A stretch of DNA of 64,000 nt. Source: Micromonospora sp. NBC_01740. Its GTDB lineage: Bacteria; Actinomycetota; Actinomycetes; Mycobacteriales; Micromonosporaceae. This document shows positions 9,045 through 19,971 of this stretch, piece after piece. Both the position numbers and the translations under genes were made by a program. How positions within the stretch are numbered: position 1 is the stretch's first letter; each line of letters starts with the position of its first letter. Where the stretch lies: positions 1,116,001 to 1,180,000 of the forward strand of contig NZ_CP109150.1 of the NCBI RefSeq assembly GCF_035920365.1, written 5' to 3'. The notes beneath the pieces were generated by a model. That model was not told the DNA's origin, ran no database searches, and saw only the letters and a list, made by a program, of their open reading frames with translations.

Positions 9045-9830
9045 CGGGGCCTCCGCCACGACGGCCTGGACCGGCACCAGCTCCGGGTCGACCCCGGCCG
9101 CCACCGCCAGGTCCCGGGCCCGGGGGCCCTTGAGCAGCTTCGCGGCCGCCGCCGGCTCGGTCGGGCCGGTGCCGTACGACGGGCACAGCTTCACCAGGGT
9201 GCACGCCCCGCAGGCCGGCTTGCGGGCGTGGCAGACCCGCCGGCCGTGGAAGATGATCCGGTGCGACAGCATGGTCCAGTCGCGCCGGGGGAAGAGCGCC
9301 CCGATCGCGTGCTCGATCTTGACGGGGTCGGTCTCGGCGGTCAGCCGCCAGCGCTGGACCAGCCGCTGGAAGTGGGTGTCGACGGTGATCCCGGGGACGT
9401 CGAAGGCGTTGCCGAGGATGACGTTGGCGGTCTTGCGGCCGATGCCGGGGAGCGTCACCAGGTCGGCGAGCTTGCCGGGGACCCGGCCGTCGTACCGCTC
9501 CACGAGGGCCTGGCCGAGCTTGATCAGCGAGTCGGTCTTGTTGCGGTAGAAGCCGGTGGGCCGGATCAGCTCCTCCAGCTCCGTCCGGTCCGCCCCCGCG
9601 TAGTCGGCCGCGCTCGGGTAGCGGGCGAAGAGCTTCGGGGTGACCTCGTTGACCTTCTTGTCCGTGCACTGCGCGGAGAGGATCGTCGCGACGGCCAGCT
9701 CCAGGGCGTTGGAGTGGTCCAGTTCACAGTGCGCGTCAGGGTGGGTGTCGGTCAGCGCCCGGCCGATCCGCCGGGCGCGACGGGTGCGCCCGAGGTCGGT
9801 CTCGGTGAAGCCGGAGGAACTCGTGGTCAC
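9042..9830 (-). CDS. nth: Endonuclease III (DNA glycosylase/AP lyase)
   Basis: Base-excision repair enzyme for oxidised pyrimidines, 262 aa. The helix-hairpin-helix LPGIGRKTA (127-135) contains the catalytic Lys133, and Asp151 is in VDTHF. The [4Fe-4S] cysteines are Cys200, 207, 210 and 216 with the usual C-x6-C-x2-C-x5-C spacing, so the enzyme is complete. The GTG start is preceded by TAGGCT 7 nt upstream, consistent with a leaderless mRNA. The C-terminal tail ([18 protein letters not shown]) extends beyond the E. coli enzyme. It corresponds in order to Rv3674c. Confidence 0.95.
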   Translation of the reverse strand: MTTSSSGFTETDLGRTRRARRIGRALTDTHPDAHCELDHSNALELAVATILSAQCTDKKVNEVTPKLFARYPSAADYAGADRTELEELIRPTGFYRNKTDSLIKLGQALVERYDGRVPGKLADLVTLPGIGRKTANVILGNAFDVPGITVDTHFQRLVQRWRLTAETDPVKIEHAIGALFPRRDWTMLSHRIIFHGRRVCHARKPACGACTLVKLCPSYGTGPTEPAAAAKLLKGPRARDLAVAAGVDPELVPVQAVVAEAP

Positions 9831-9837
9831 GCCGGCC

Positions 9838-9843
9838 AGCCTA
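9838..9843 (-). promoter_or_regulatory. Predicted -10 box of nth (leaderless)
   Basis: TAGGCT on the minus strand, 7 nt before the GTG start of nth. Confidence 0.45.
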
Positions 9844-9891
9844 CGTCGCCCGGCCGACGGTCGGCCGGGTCCACGCGCCGTGCCGCCCCGG

Positions 9892-11055
9892 TCAGCCGCC
9901 CTGCGGCGCGCTGATCGCGCCCGAGTCGTCGAAGTCGGCCCCGGTCTCCGGGAAGTCGCTCTTGGTGAGCTGCTTCATCAGGCCCAGCCCGCGGTCGTCC
10001 TTGTCCATGGTCGGCTTGCCGATGGAGTTCATGTACGTGGAGACGAACGAGCCGCCGGCCCAGCTCCCGTCCGGCTTCAGCGAGACCTTCAGCACCCCGC
10101 CCCAGCCGAGCCGGCCGGCGTTGCTCAGCGAGTTGCCTCCGCCGGCGAAGTTGCCCAGGCTGTACGCGATCAGCCGGCCCTTGTAGAACTCCATGCCGCG
10201 CAGCACGTGCGGGCCGTGCCCGACGATCAGGTCCGCCCCGGCGTCGATCATCGCCTTCGAGAACTTGACCGGGTCGCCCCGGTTCTCGCCGAGGAACATC
10301 TCGGTGCCGGGCCGCACCCGCGTCTTCTCGGAGCCCTCGCCGCCCATGTGCACCTGCACCACCACGATGTCGGCCATGCCGGCCGCCTTGGTGATCACCT
10401 TCTTCGCGGCGGCGATGTCGGTGAGGCTGTTGGACCAGACGTACGACGAGAAGCCGGCAACCGCGACCTTGACCCCCTTGACGTCGACCACCGTGATCTG
10501 GTCGGGCGCCCCGGTGTGCGCGAGGTCGTACTTCTCCAGCGCCTTCTGGGTGTTCTCGTAGCCCCTCGGCCCGAAGTCGTAGCCGTGGTTGTTGGCCTGG
10601 TTGAGCAGGTCGAAGCCCGCGTCGCGCAGGTGCGCGGCGTACTCCGGCGGGGCCCGGAACTGGAAGCAGCGGGTCGAGTTCGGGCCGCACTTGCCGGTGC
10701 CGGTGTCGACGGTGAGCGGCTCCTCCAGGTTGCCCATCACCAGGTCGGCGGCGAGCGCCTTCTCGACCGAGTCGAAGAAGCCCTTCCCGCCGTTGGGGGG
10801 CAGCCGGTTCGGCGCGTTGCCCATGATGATGTCGCCGGTCGCCGAGAGCGAGATCGCCTGCTCGGCGGGCTGGGTGGTGCTCGTGGGCTCGCCGGAGCGG
10901 ACCGGGGCGCCGGTGTTGCCGCCGCCCGCGCCGGGCTGCCAGACCGCGTCGGACCCGGACCCGGGACCTCCACAGCCGGCGGTGAGCAGGACGGCGAGGA
11001 GTCCGCCGAGGGCGAGTGCGGCCCGGCGACGCGGAGAGGAGGCGGCAGCGTACAT
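9892..11055 (-). CDS. CapA-family (PGA_cap) lipoprotein
   Basis: 387 aa protein of the CapA/PgsA family, which has a metallophosphatase-like fold and is linked to poly-gamma-glutamate capsule synthesis in Bacillus. It starts [18 protein letters not shown] with a lipobox LLTAGC, so it is probably an exported lipoprotein. Family motifs visible: [45 protein letters not shown] and SLGNFAGG. An in-frame GTG at 11136 would extend it by 27 residues without adding conserved sequence; the ATG at 11055 has TAAGGT 8 nt upstream. It is not accompanied by pgsB/C genes, so a capsule role here is unproven. Confidence 0.82.
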   Translation of the reverse strand: MYAAASSPRRRAALALGGLLAVLLTAGCGGPGSGSDAVWQPGAGGGNTGAPVRSGEPTSTTQPAEQAISLSATGDIIMGNAPNRLPPNGGKGFFDSVEKALAADLVMGNLEEPLTVDTGTGKCGPNSTRCFQFRAPPEYAAHLRDAGFDLLNQANNHGYDFGPRGYENTQKALEKYDLAHTGAPDQITVVDVKGVKVAVAGFSSYVWSNSLTDIAAAKKVITKAAGMADIVVVQVHMGGEGSEKTRVRPGTEMFLGENRGDPVKFSKAMIDAGADLIVGHGPHVLRGMEFYKGRLIAYSLGNFAGGGNSLSNAGRLGWGGVLKVSLKPDGSWAGGSFVSTYMNSIGKPTMDKDDRGLGLMKQLTKSDFPETGADFDDSGAISAPQGG

Positions 11056-11063
11056 CGAGCGCG

Positions 11064-11069
11064 ACCTTA
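11064..11069 (-). promoter_or_regulatory. Possible -10 box of the CapA-family gene
   Basis: TAAGGT on the minus strand, 8 nt before the ATG at 11055. Spacing is slightly long for a leaderless start. Confidence 0.3.
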
Positions 11070-11111
11070 TCGGCTGGGCAACGCCGAAACGAGGGCCGAT
11101 CGGACGGAGTC

Positions 11112-11774
11112 TCAGCCCGCCAGTCGGTCCGACCACGGGACCACGGTGCCCGCCCCGCCGGCCGTCACGGCGGCGTGCACGGCCCGGGCCAGCGGGGCGC
11201 CCCAGGTGGAGCGCGGTCCGCCGTACGCCGACTCGGGCCCGTCGACCGGGCAGAGCACGGTGACCGCGTCCGTCGGGGTGCCGGTACCCGGCACGCCCAA
11301 CTCGGCGATCGCCTGCGCCTTCGCCTCGGTGGCGGTGGCCACCGCGTTGACGAGGGCGGCGTCGCCGAGCCGCGCCGGGACGTACACCACGATGTTGACG
11401 GTGCCGACCCGCTGGGCCAGCGCCGCGGGGGCGGGCTCCGCCGCCCGGACCGGGGTGCCCAGGCCGACCGTCGCCCAGGCCCGCACGCCGGTGTCCGTCC
11501 GGGCGACCACCTCGGCGACGTCCACCCCGGTCAGCAGGCCCACCCCGGGCCCGTCGAGGTCGAGCCGGTCGGCCAGTTCGGCCAGGTGTTCGGCGGGGTC
11601 GTCCCGGTCGTACGACATGGGCACGGTCGCGTTGACGACCCAGTGCCGGACGCCGATCCCGCCGCCCAGCGGCGCGGAACTGACCGCGCGCAGCGGGCGG
11701 TCGGCGCGCCAGAACAGCAGCGGGACGTCCCGACCGTCCTCCTGGCGGGCGGTCAGCACGGGTTCACTCAGCAC
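11112..11774 (-). CDS. cbiZ: Adenosylcobinamide amidohydrolase (CbiZ)
   Basis: 220 aa. It resembles CbiZ, which removes the aminopropanol side chain from adenosylcobinamide to give adenosylcobyric acid, a cobamide salvage step. Conserved stretches include SSAPLGGGIG, RHWVVNATVPMSYDRDDP, GLLTGVDV and the C-terminal CPVDGPESAYGGPRSTWG. The GTG start has TAGGGT exactly 6 nt upstream, which argues for a leaderless transcript and fixes the start. No other cobalamin gene is nearby. It is transcribed away from crp. Confidence 0.83.
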   Translation of the reverse strand: MLSEPVLTARQEDGRDVPLLFWRADRPLRAVSSAPLGGGIGVRHWVVNATVPMSYDRDDPAEHLAELADRLDLDGPGVGLLTGVDVAEVVARTDTGVRAWATVGLGTPVRAAEPAPAALAQRVGTVNIVVYVPARLGDAALVNAVATATEAKAQAIAELGVPGTGTPTDAVTVLCPVDGPESAYGGPRSTWGAPLARAVHAAVTAGGAGTVVPWSDRLAG

Positions 11775-11780
11775 GTGGTG

Positions 11781-11786
11781 ACCCTA
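11781..11786 (-). promoter_or_regulatory. Predicted -10 box of cbiZ (leaderless)
   Basis: TAGGGT on the minus strand, 6 nt before the GTG start of cbiZ. Confidence 0.45.
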
Positions 11787-11991
11787 CGACCCGGGTGTCG
11801 GGGGCCGGATCGGCGTCCGGGAGGGCGCGCGATTTTACTGCTTGATCAGGCCCGGCAGGTTACGCCCAACGATCAAGTTTCCAGGGGTGCACCTCTGATT
11901 GCTGCTCACGTGCGCCTAGACTGGCGACGCGCGAGGGATCAGCGGACGGCGGACCCGGCCGACGGACGGCACGCGCAGGCGGAGGTGCGCG

Positions 11992-12669
11992 ATGGACGAG
12001 GTACTGGCCCGCAGCGGGATCTTCCAGGGCGTCGACCCGGAGGCTGCCGAGGCGCTCGCCAAGGAGATGGAGACGCTCGAGGTCCGCAAGGGCGAGATCG
12101 TCTTCAACGAGGGCGAGCCCGGCGACAGTCTCTACATCCTGCTGTCCGGCAAGATCAAGGTGGGTCGGCGGGCTGCCGACGGCCGGCAGAACCTGATCGC
12201 GGTGATGGGCCCGTCGGACATGGTGGGCGAGCTGTCGCTCTTCGACCCCGGCCCCCGCACGGCGACCGCTACCGCGGTGACCGACACCCGGCTGGTGCGG
12301 CTGCGCAAGCAGGCCCTGCGCCCGTGGCTGAACAACCGGCCGGAGATCGCCGAGCAGCTGCTCCGCGTGCTCGCGCGCCGGCTGCGGCGGACGAACGACT
12401 CGCTGGCCGACCTGATCTTCACGGACGTGCCCGGCCGCGTCGCCAAGAACCTGCTCCAGATGGCCGGCCGCTTCGGCACCCGCGACGGCGGCGTGCTGCG
12501 GGTGACCCACGACCTCACCCAGGAGGAGATCGCCCAGCTCGTCGGCGCCTCCCGGGAGACCGTCAACAAGGCGCTGGCCGACTTCGCCTCGCGTGGGTGG
12601 CTGCGCCTGGACGGCAAGAGCATCATCATCCTCGACCCGGAGCGCCTGGCCCGCCGCGCCCGCGTCTGA
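11992..12669 (+). CDS. crp: CRP/FNR-family transcriptional regulator (Crp)
   Basis: 225 aa global regulator. The N-terminal cyclic-nucleotide-binding domain begins [11 protein letters not shown]. The phosphate-binding cassette region reads [17 protein letters not shown], close to the GE-x-x-LxxxxPR[TS]AT pattern of cAMP-binding CRPs. The C-terminal winged helix (about 165-205) has [21 protein letters not shown]. Length and motifs match actinobacterial Crp (Rv3676 in M. tuberculosis). It has a 217-bp leader region shared with the divergent cbiZ gene. A class III cyclase lies at 30.2-33.8 kb and a CpdA-like phosphodiesterase at 56 kb. Confidence 0.93.
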   Translation: MDEVLARSGIFQGVDPEAAEALAKEMETLEVRKGEIVFNEGEPGDSLYILLSGKIKVGRRAADGRQNLIAVMGPSDMVGELSLFDPGPRTATATAVTDTRLVRLRKQALRPWLNNRPEIAEQLLRVLARRLRRTNDSLADLIFTDVPGRVAKNLLQMAGRFGTRDGGVLRVTHDLTQEEIAQLVGASRETVNKALADFASRGWLRLDGKSIIILDPERLARRARV

Positions 12670-12682
12670 CGCACCCGGCTGA

Positions 12683-12713
12683 TCTGCCCCGGGCTCTGTC
12701 TGCCCGGGGCAGA
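12683..12713 (+). terminator. Hairpin after crp
   Basis: TCTGCCCCGGG pairs perfectly with CCCGGGGCAGA around a 9-nt loop, starting 13 nt after the crp stop. There is no T-run, as is common in high-GC actinobacteria. Confidence 0.6.
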
Positions 12714-12754
12714 ATCGTTGGACACCGGCACGGGCCGGTGGGCACGGTGGAGCG

Positions 12755-13498
12755 ATGCTGAACCGGGTCGCCGTTCTCTCCGACATCCATGGTGCGCTGC
12801 CGGCGCTGGAGGCCGTGCTGGCCGAGCCGGACGTCGCCGCCGCCGACCTGATCGTGCTCACCGGCGACATCGCGGCCGGCCCGCAGCCGGTCGAGGTGCT
12901 GGACCTGCTCGCCGACCTCGGCGACCGGGCCTGCTGGGTGCGCGGCAACGCCGACCGTGAGCTGGTGGAGGCCCGGGCCGGGCACCTCTCTCCGGTCGAC
13001 GTCTCCAACTGGGCGGCCGAGCTGCTGCGCGACGACCAGCTGGCCCGGTTGGCGGCGCTGCCGCTGACGGTCACCCTGGAGATCGCCGGCCTCGGTCCGG
13101 TGTTGTTCTGCCACGCCACCCCCCGCGACGACGAGGAGGTCGTGCTCGTCGACTCCCGGATGGAACGCTGGGCGGAGGTGCTCGCCGACGTCCCCGCCGA
13201 GGTGGGAACGGTGGTCTGCGGGCACACCCACATGCCGTTCACCCGGCTGGCCGACCGCCGGCTGATCGTCAACCCGGGCAGCATCGGGATGCCCTACGGC
13301 GGCCCCGGCGCCTTCTGGGCGCTCCTCGGGCCCGGCGTGGACCTGCGGCGTACCCCCTTCGACGTGGACGCCGCCTGCGCCCGGGTGGCGGCCGAGTCGG
13401 GCTTTCCCGACGCCGCCGACTGGGCGGACGAGTACCTGCGCTCCCGACACAGCGACGCCGCGGCCCTCGCGGTCTTCGCCCCGCGCGACGGCCGCTGA
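12755..13498 (+). CDS. Metallophosphoesterase (YfcE/MJ0936-like)
   Basis: 247 aa cytoplasmic calcineurin-like phosphoesterase. Metal-binding motifs are in order: LSDIHG (about 9-14), LTGDIAAGP, WVRGNADREL, FCHATPRDDEE, VVCGHTHMPF and NPGSIGMPYGG. The last is typical of the small YfcE/MJ0936 group, which act on phosphodiesters in vitro; the physiological substrate is unknown. ATG start. It is downstream of crp but separated by a hairpin, so it is probably transcribed separately. No partner gene follows before the repeat region. Confidence 0.85.
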   Translation: MLNRVAVLSDIHGALPALEAVLAEPDVAAADLIVLTGDIAAGPQPVEVLDLLADLGDRACWVRGNADRELVEARAGHLSPVDVSNWAAELLRDDQLARLAALPLTVTLEIAGLGPVLFCHATPRDDEEVVLVDSRMERWAEVLADVPAEVGTVVCGHTHMPFTRLADRRLIVNPGSIGMPYGGPGAFWALLGPGVDLRRTPFDVDAACARVAAESGFPDAADWADEYLRSRHSDAAALAVFAPRDGR

Positions 13499-13504
13499 GG
13501 ACGG

Positions 13505-13548
13505 CGGGACGAGGGACGCGGAGGGCGACGGGACGAGGGACGCGGAGG
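13505..13548 (+). repeat. Two direct 20-bp repeats just after the metallophosphoesterase gene
   Basis: CGGGACGAGGGACGCGGAGG occurs at 13505-13524 and again, identical, at 13529-13548 (period 24 bp), starting 7 bp after the stop codon. Confidence 0.85.
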
Positions 13549-13574
13549 ATGAACGGAGGAAGAACCCGGCCACC

Positions 13575-13687
13575 GCCCTGTCGAACTGAATCGCCTACGA
13601 CATCAGAGGAATCCGGCGCCGCGTCTCTGCGGTCGCCGCAGGAAGGCGCGGTCGCGTGAGTCGTCTACGACATCAGTTCGACAGGGC
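13575..13687. repeat. 113-bp element with 15-bp perfect terminal inverted repeats
   Basis: GCCCTGTCGAACTGA at 13575-13589 is the exact reverse complement of TCAGTTCGACAGGGC at 13673-13687. Inside, a direct repeat TCG[C/T]CTACGACATCAG occurs at 13591-13606 and 13661-13676. A related copy of the left end is at 44016-44047. The stretch 13499-13863 contains no convincing gene. Confidence 0.8.
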
Positions 13688-13863
13688 CGCGTAGGTCATC
13701 CGCCGCCCTGCCCGGCGCCCTGCCCGCCACGCTGTCCGCGGGCCATCGCGGTGGCGCGGATGGCGGGCTTGCAAGCACCGGGACCGGCGAGGCATGCGGT
13801 CGAGTCGCCCGCCGAGAAAAAGTCAGTCTTGACTGTTTGTTTCTGCGGCGGCACGCTGTCTCC

Positions 13864-14466
13864 ATGTCCGCATCGACCCGCGTCCCTCAGCAGGAACGCA
13901 GCCGCGCCACCCAGGCGCGGCTGCTGGAGGCGACCGTCGAGTGCCTGGTCGAGCACGGCTGGTCCGGCACCACCACCACCGTCGTCGCAGCCCGGGCCGG
14001 CGTCTCGCGCGGCGCCCAGCTGCACCACTACCCCACCAAGGCCGCGCTGGTCACGGCCGCCGTCGCCCACCTCGCGGAGCGGCGGGCGGAGGAGCTGCGC
14101 ACCGAGGCCGAGGCGCTGCCGCCCGGCCCCCAGCGGCTCGACCGGGTGATCGACCTGCTCGGCGCGGCCTTCACCGGCCCGCTCTTCGTCGCCGCCCTCG
14201 AACTCTGGGTCGCCGCGCGCACCGACCGGGAGCTGCGCGAGGCCCTGGTGCCGCTGGAGGCCCGGGTCGGCCGCGAGATGCACCGGCTCACCGTCGCGCT
14301 GCTCGACGTGGACGAACGCCGTCCGGGCGTACGCGAGGCGGTGCAGGCGACCCTCGACCTGCTCCGCGGGCTCGGGGTGGCCAACCTGCTCAACGACGAT
14401 TCGTCCCGCCGCGCCGCCCTGCTGCACACCTGGAAGCGCCAGCTCGCCACCCTGCTCACCCCCTGA
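13864..14466 (+). CDS. TetR-family transcriptional regulator
   Basis: 200 aa. The N-terminal helix-turn-helix lies at about residues 10-55 (RLLEATVECLVEHGWSGTTT, then VAARAGVSRGAQLHHYPTKA), followed by an all-helical ligand-binding domain. The ATG (MSASTRVPQQ) at 13864 was chosen over an in-frame GTG at 13837, because the 5' extension (FLRRHAVS) is not typical. It stands 53 bp upstream of the acyl-CoA catabolic operon in the same orientation, so it is the likely local repressor; an acyl-CoA ligand is a guess from context. Confidence 0.87.
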   Translation: MSASTRVPQQERSRATQARLLEATVECLVEHGWSGTTTTVVAARAGVSRGAQLHHYPTKAALVTAAVAHLAERRAEELRTEAEALPPGPQRLDRVIDLLGAAFTGPLFVAALELWVAARTDRELREALVPLEARVGREMHRLTVALLDVDERRPGVREAVQATLDLLRGLGVANLLNDDSSRRAALLHTWKRQLATLLTP

Positions 14467-14519
14467 CCGCCCGCCCCGACCGGCCCGCCCTGGCCGCCCG
14501 CCCAGCCCCCGGAGGCACC

Positions 14520-15388
14520 ATGGTCGACCTCAAGGACCTGCTCGCGGACCTGGCCGACGAATCCCAGCAGCTCGACGACCTGGTGACCGGCCCGCCGACC
14601 GACTGGGAGCGCGCCACGCCGTCCCCGGGCTGGAGCGTCGGGCACCAGATCGCCCACCTCGCCTGGACCGACCACGTCGCACTGCTCGCCGCCACCGACG
14701 CCGAGGCGTTCCTCGCCGTCGTGCTCGCCGCCCCCGACCCGGCCCGGCTCGTCGATGTCGGAGTGGCGGAGTTCCTCGCCCCGCCGAGCGGGTTGCTTCC
14801 CCGCTGGCGGGCCGGCCGGGCGGCGCTCGCCGACGCGTTGGCACGCGTGCCGGCGGGCGGGAAGCTGCCCTGGTTCGGCACCCGGATGTCGGCCGCCTCG
14901 ATGGCCACCGCTCGGATCATGGAGACCTGGGCGCACGGCACGGACGTGGCCGACGCGCTCGGCGTGACCCGCCCCGGCACGGCCCGACTGCGGCACGTGG
15001 CGCACCTCGGCTTCCGTACCCTCGGCCACAGCTTCGCCGCCCACGGCCGGCCGGTGCCCACGGCGCCGGTGCGGGTCGAGCTGGCGGCGCCGGACGGCGA
15101 CACCTGGGCGTACGGCCCGGCCGACGCCGCCGACCGGGTCACCGGTCCCGCGCTCGACTTCTGCCTGCTGGTCACCCAGCGGAGGCACCGCGCGGACCTG
15201 GCGCTGGCGGCGACCGGCCCGGTCGCCGACGCCTGGCTGGACGTCGCGCAGGCCTTCGCCGGCCCACCGGGTCCCGGCCGCCCGCCGACGGCTCCCGCAC
15301 CCGACACAGCCGACGCGGCCAACACGACCGACGCGGTCCCCGCTGCCGGGGCGGCCGGCTGGACCGGCGTGGCGGGCGGGGTGCCGGC

Positions 15389-15392
<4 letters not shown>
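14520..15392 (+). CDS. TIGR03084-like DinB/MDMPI-fold metal-binding protein
   Basis: 290 aa. It resembles the actinobacterial TIGR03084 family: N-terminal helical DinB/mycothiol-dependent isomerase-like fold with SPGWSVGHQIAHLAWTDHVA (His residues likely bind metal), later TARIMETWAHGTDVADALG, and a C-terminal domain around FCLLVTQRRHRADL. The last 40 residues are a low-complexity Pro/Ala/Thr tail. The ATG has a GGAGGCACC ribosome site upstream. First gene of the catabolic operon; its stop overlaps the next start (GTGA). The function is not established in the family; context suggests acyl-CoA or thiol chemistry. Confidence 0.8.
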
Positions 15393-17178
<1,786 letters not shown>

Positions 17179-17182
<4 letters not shown>

Positions 17183-18318
17183 CCATCGTGGACACGCCGG
17201 AGCGCCGGCAACTGCGGGAGCTGACCCGGGCCTTCGTCACCCGGGAGGTGCTGCCGCACCTGGACGACTGGGAGCGGGCCGGCGAGATCCCCCGGGAACT
17301 GCACGCCACCGCCGCCAAGCTCGGCCTGCTCGGCATCGGCTTCCCGGAATCGGTCGGCGGCAGCGGGGGCGACCTGCTCGACTCGGTCATCGTCACCGAG
17401 GAGATCATCCGCTCCGGCGGCTCGTCCGGGCTGATCGCGGCGCTGTTCACCCACGGCATCGCCCTGCCGCACATCGTCGCCTCCGGCGACGCGGAGCTGA
17501 TCGACCGGTACGTCCGGCCCACGCTGGCCGGCACCATGATCGGCGCGTTGGCGATCACCGAACCGGACGGCGGCTCGGACGTGGCGAGCATCCGCAGCCA
17601 CGCCCAGCGCGACGGCGACCACTACGTGGTCAACGGGTCGAAGACCTACATCACCAGCGGCGTACGGGCCGACTTCGTGACCACCGCCGTCTGCACCCTG
17701 CCGCCGGGCACCGGCGCCCTGACCCTGCTGGTGATCGACAAGGGCACGCCAGGCTTCACGGTCGGGCGTCGGCTGGAGAAGCTCGGCTGGCACTGCTCCG
17801 ACACCGCCGAGCTGTCCTTCGTCGACGTCCGGGTGCCGGTGGCGAACCGGGTCGGTGCGGAGGACACCGCCTTCCTGGCGATCATGCAGAACTTCGCCGC
17901 GGAGCGGCTCTCCCTCGCCACCCAGGCGTACGCCATCGCGCAGCGTTCCGTGGAGCTGGCGGTGCGCTGGTGCCGGGACCGGTCCACGTTCGGCCGCCCC
18001 CTGGCGAGCCGGCAACTGATCCGGCACCGGCTGGCCGAGATGCACACCCGCACCGAGGCGGCCCGCGCGTACGTGCACCAGGTGGCGGCCCGGGTGGCGG
18101 CGGGCGAGCCGGTGGTGACCGAGGTGGCGATGGCGAAGAACGTCGCGGTGGCCGCCTGCGCCGAGGTGGTCGACCAGGCGCTCCAGTTGCACGGCGGCTA
18201 CGGCTACCTGCGCGACGCCGAGGTGGAGCGGCACTACCGCGACGCCCGGATCCTCGGCATCGGCGGCGGCACCACCGAGATCATGAACGAGATCATCGCG
18301 AAGGGCATGGGCCTATGA
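17179..18318 (+). CDS. Acyl-CoA dehydrogenase
   Basis: 379 aa FAD-dependent acyl-CoA dehydrogenase. Family signatures: ALAITEPDGGSDVASI (about 115-130), NGSKTYITSG, QRSVELAVRWCRDRSTFGRPLASRQ, and the C-terminal YRDARILGIGGGTTEIM. It would introduce a 2,3-double bond into the acyl-CoA that the following carboxylase could use. Isovaleryl-, citronellyl- or other branched acyl-CoA are candidates; the sequence does not decide. The ATG was chosen because it overlaps the atuA-like stop (ATGA) and gives the normal family length. It overlaps the next gene by 4 nt. Confidence 0.9.
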
Positions 18319-19916
18319 CGACACTGCGCAGCGCGGTCGACGCGTCCTCGCCGGGGTACCGCGCCAACCGGGAGGCCCTGCTGGAGCGCCTCGCCGAGCT
18401 GGAGACGGCCCTCGACCAGGCCCGCGCCGGCGGCGGCGAGAAGTACGTGGCCCGGCACCACAAGCGGGGCAAGCTGCTCCCCCGGGAGCGGATCGAACTG
18501 CTGCTCGACCCGGACAGCCCGTTCCTGGAGCTGTCGCCGGTGGCGGCGTACGGCACCGACTTTCCCGTCGGCGCCAGCGTGGTGACCGGCATCGGCGTCG
18601 TCGAGGGCGTCGAGTGCCTCATCGTCGCGAACGATCCGACGGTACGCGGCGGCGCGGTGAACCCGTGGTCGCTGGCGAAGACCCGCCGGGCGGGCGAGAT
18701 CGCCCTGGCCAACCGCCTGCCGATGGTGAACCTGGTCGAGTCGGCGGGCGCGGACCTGCCCACCCAGGCGGAGATCTTCATCCCGGGCGGGCGGGTGTTC
18801 CGCGACCTGACCCGGCTCTCGGCCGCGAAGATCCCCACGGTCAGCGTGGTCTTCGGCAACGCCACCGCCGGGGGCGCGTACGTGCCGGGGATGTCCGACC
18901 ACGTGATCATGATCCGGGACCGGTCGCAGGTCTACCTGGCCGGGCCGCCGCTGGTGAAGATGGCCACCGGCGAGGTCACCGACGACGAGTCCCTCGGCGG
19001 GGCCGCCATGCACGCGAGCACGTCCGGCCTGGCCGACTTCCTCGCCGAGGACGAGCCCGACGGCATCCGGCTCGCCCGGCAGTGCGTACGCCGGCTGAAC
19101 CGGCGCAAGCAGGGCCCGCCGCCGCGCAACCCGTTCCCGGCTCCGCCGAAGTACGACCCGGAGGAGCTGCTCGGCATCGCCAGCGCCGACCTGAAGGTGC
19201 CGTTCGACCCGCGCGAGGTGCTGGCCCGGGTGCTCGACGGCAGCGAGTTCGACGAGTTCAAGCCGGCCTACGGCACCGCCCTGGTGACCGGCTGGGGCGA
19301 GCTGCACGGCTATCCCGTCGGGGTGCTGGCCAACGCGCGGGGCGTGCTGTTCAGCGAGGAGGCGCAGAAGGCGGCCCAGTTCATCCAGCTCGCCAACGCC
19401 GCCGACACCCCGCTGATCTTCCTCCAGAACACCACCGGCTACATGGTCGGCACCGAGTACGAGCAGCGCGGCATCATCAAGCACGGCGCCCTGATGATCA
19501 ACGCGGTGTCGAACTCGACCGTGCCGCACCTGACGGTCAACCTGGGCGCCTCCTACGGCGCCGGCAACTACGGCATGTGCGGGCGGGCGTACGAGCCGAG
19601 GTTCCTCTTCACCTGGCCGAACGCCAAATCGGCGGTGATGGGGCCGGCGCAGCTCGCGGGCGTGCTGTCCATCGTGGCCCGGCAGGCCGCCGCCGCCCGG
19701 GGCTGGGACTACGACGAGGACTCCGACGCCGCGATGCGGATGATGGTCGAGCAGCAGATCGAGTCGCAGTCCGGCGCGCTCTTCCTCTCCGGCCGGCTCT
19801 ACGACGACGGGGTGATCGACCCCCGCGACACCCGTACCGTCCTCGGGCTCTGCCTGTCGGCGATCCACACCGGACCAGTCAGGGGCGCCGACGGCTTCGG
19901 CGTCTTCCGCATGTGA
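18315..19916 (+). CDS. Acyl-CoA carboxylase carboxyltransferase (beta) subunit, MCC/GCC type
   Basis: 533 aa biotin-dependent carboxyltransferase subunit. Crotonase-fold N- and C-halves contain VNLVESAGADLPTQAEIFIP (about 135), GNATAGGAYVPGMSDH and the C-terminal QNTTGYMVGTEYEQRGIIKH (about 375). These, with the length, match methylcrotonyl/geranyl-CoA carboxylase beta subunits rather than propionyl-CoA carboxylase. Together with the downstream alpha subunit it should carboxylate a 3-methyl-enoyl-CoA. The operon has atuA but no visible HMG-CoA lyase or enoyl-CoA hydratase, so leucine versus terpene pathway is open. The stop codon lies in an intergenic repeat. Confidence 0.9.
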   Translation: MTTLRSAVDASSPGYRANREALLERLAELETALDQARAGGGEKYVARHHKRGKLLPRERIELLLDPDSPFLELSPVAAYGTDFPVGASVVTGIGVVEGVECLIVANDPTVRGGAVNPWSLAKTRRAGEIALANRLPMVNLVESAGADLPTQAEIFIPGGRVFRDLTRLSAAKIPTVSVVFGNATAGGAYVPGMSDHVIMIRDRSQVYLAGPPLVKMATGEVTDDESLGGAAMHASTSGLADFLAEDEPDGIRLARQCVRRLNRRKQGPPPRNPFPAPPKYDPEELLGIASADLKVPFDPREVLARVLDGSEFDEFKPAYGTALVTGWGELHGYPVGVLANARGVLFSEEAQKAAQFIQLANAADTPLIFLQNTTGYMVGTEYEQRGIIKHGALMINAVSNSTVPHLTVNLGASYGAGNYGMCGRAYEPRFLFTWPNAKSAVMGPAQLAGVLSIVARQAAAARGWDYDEDSDAAMRMMVEQQIESQSGALFLSGRLYDDGVIDPRDTRTVLGLCLSAIHTGPVRGADGFGVFRM

Positions 19917-19957
19917 GCGCGAGGAACGCAGCGAAGCGGAGTCCCGCAGTCGCGAAC
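19914..19957 (+). repeat. Variant of the stop-codon-associated repeat
   Basis: TGAGCGCGAGGA at the left and CCCGCAGTCGCGAAC at the right match the ends of the repeat at 8884-9044 (opposite strand); the middle differs. The first three bases are the stop codon of the carboxyltransferase gene. Confidence 0.7.
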
Positions 19958-19971
19958 GAAAGGCAGACTCA

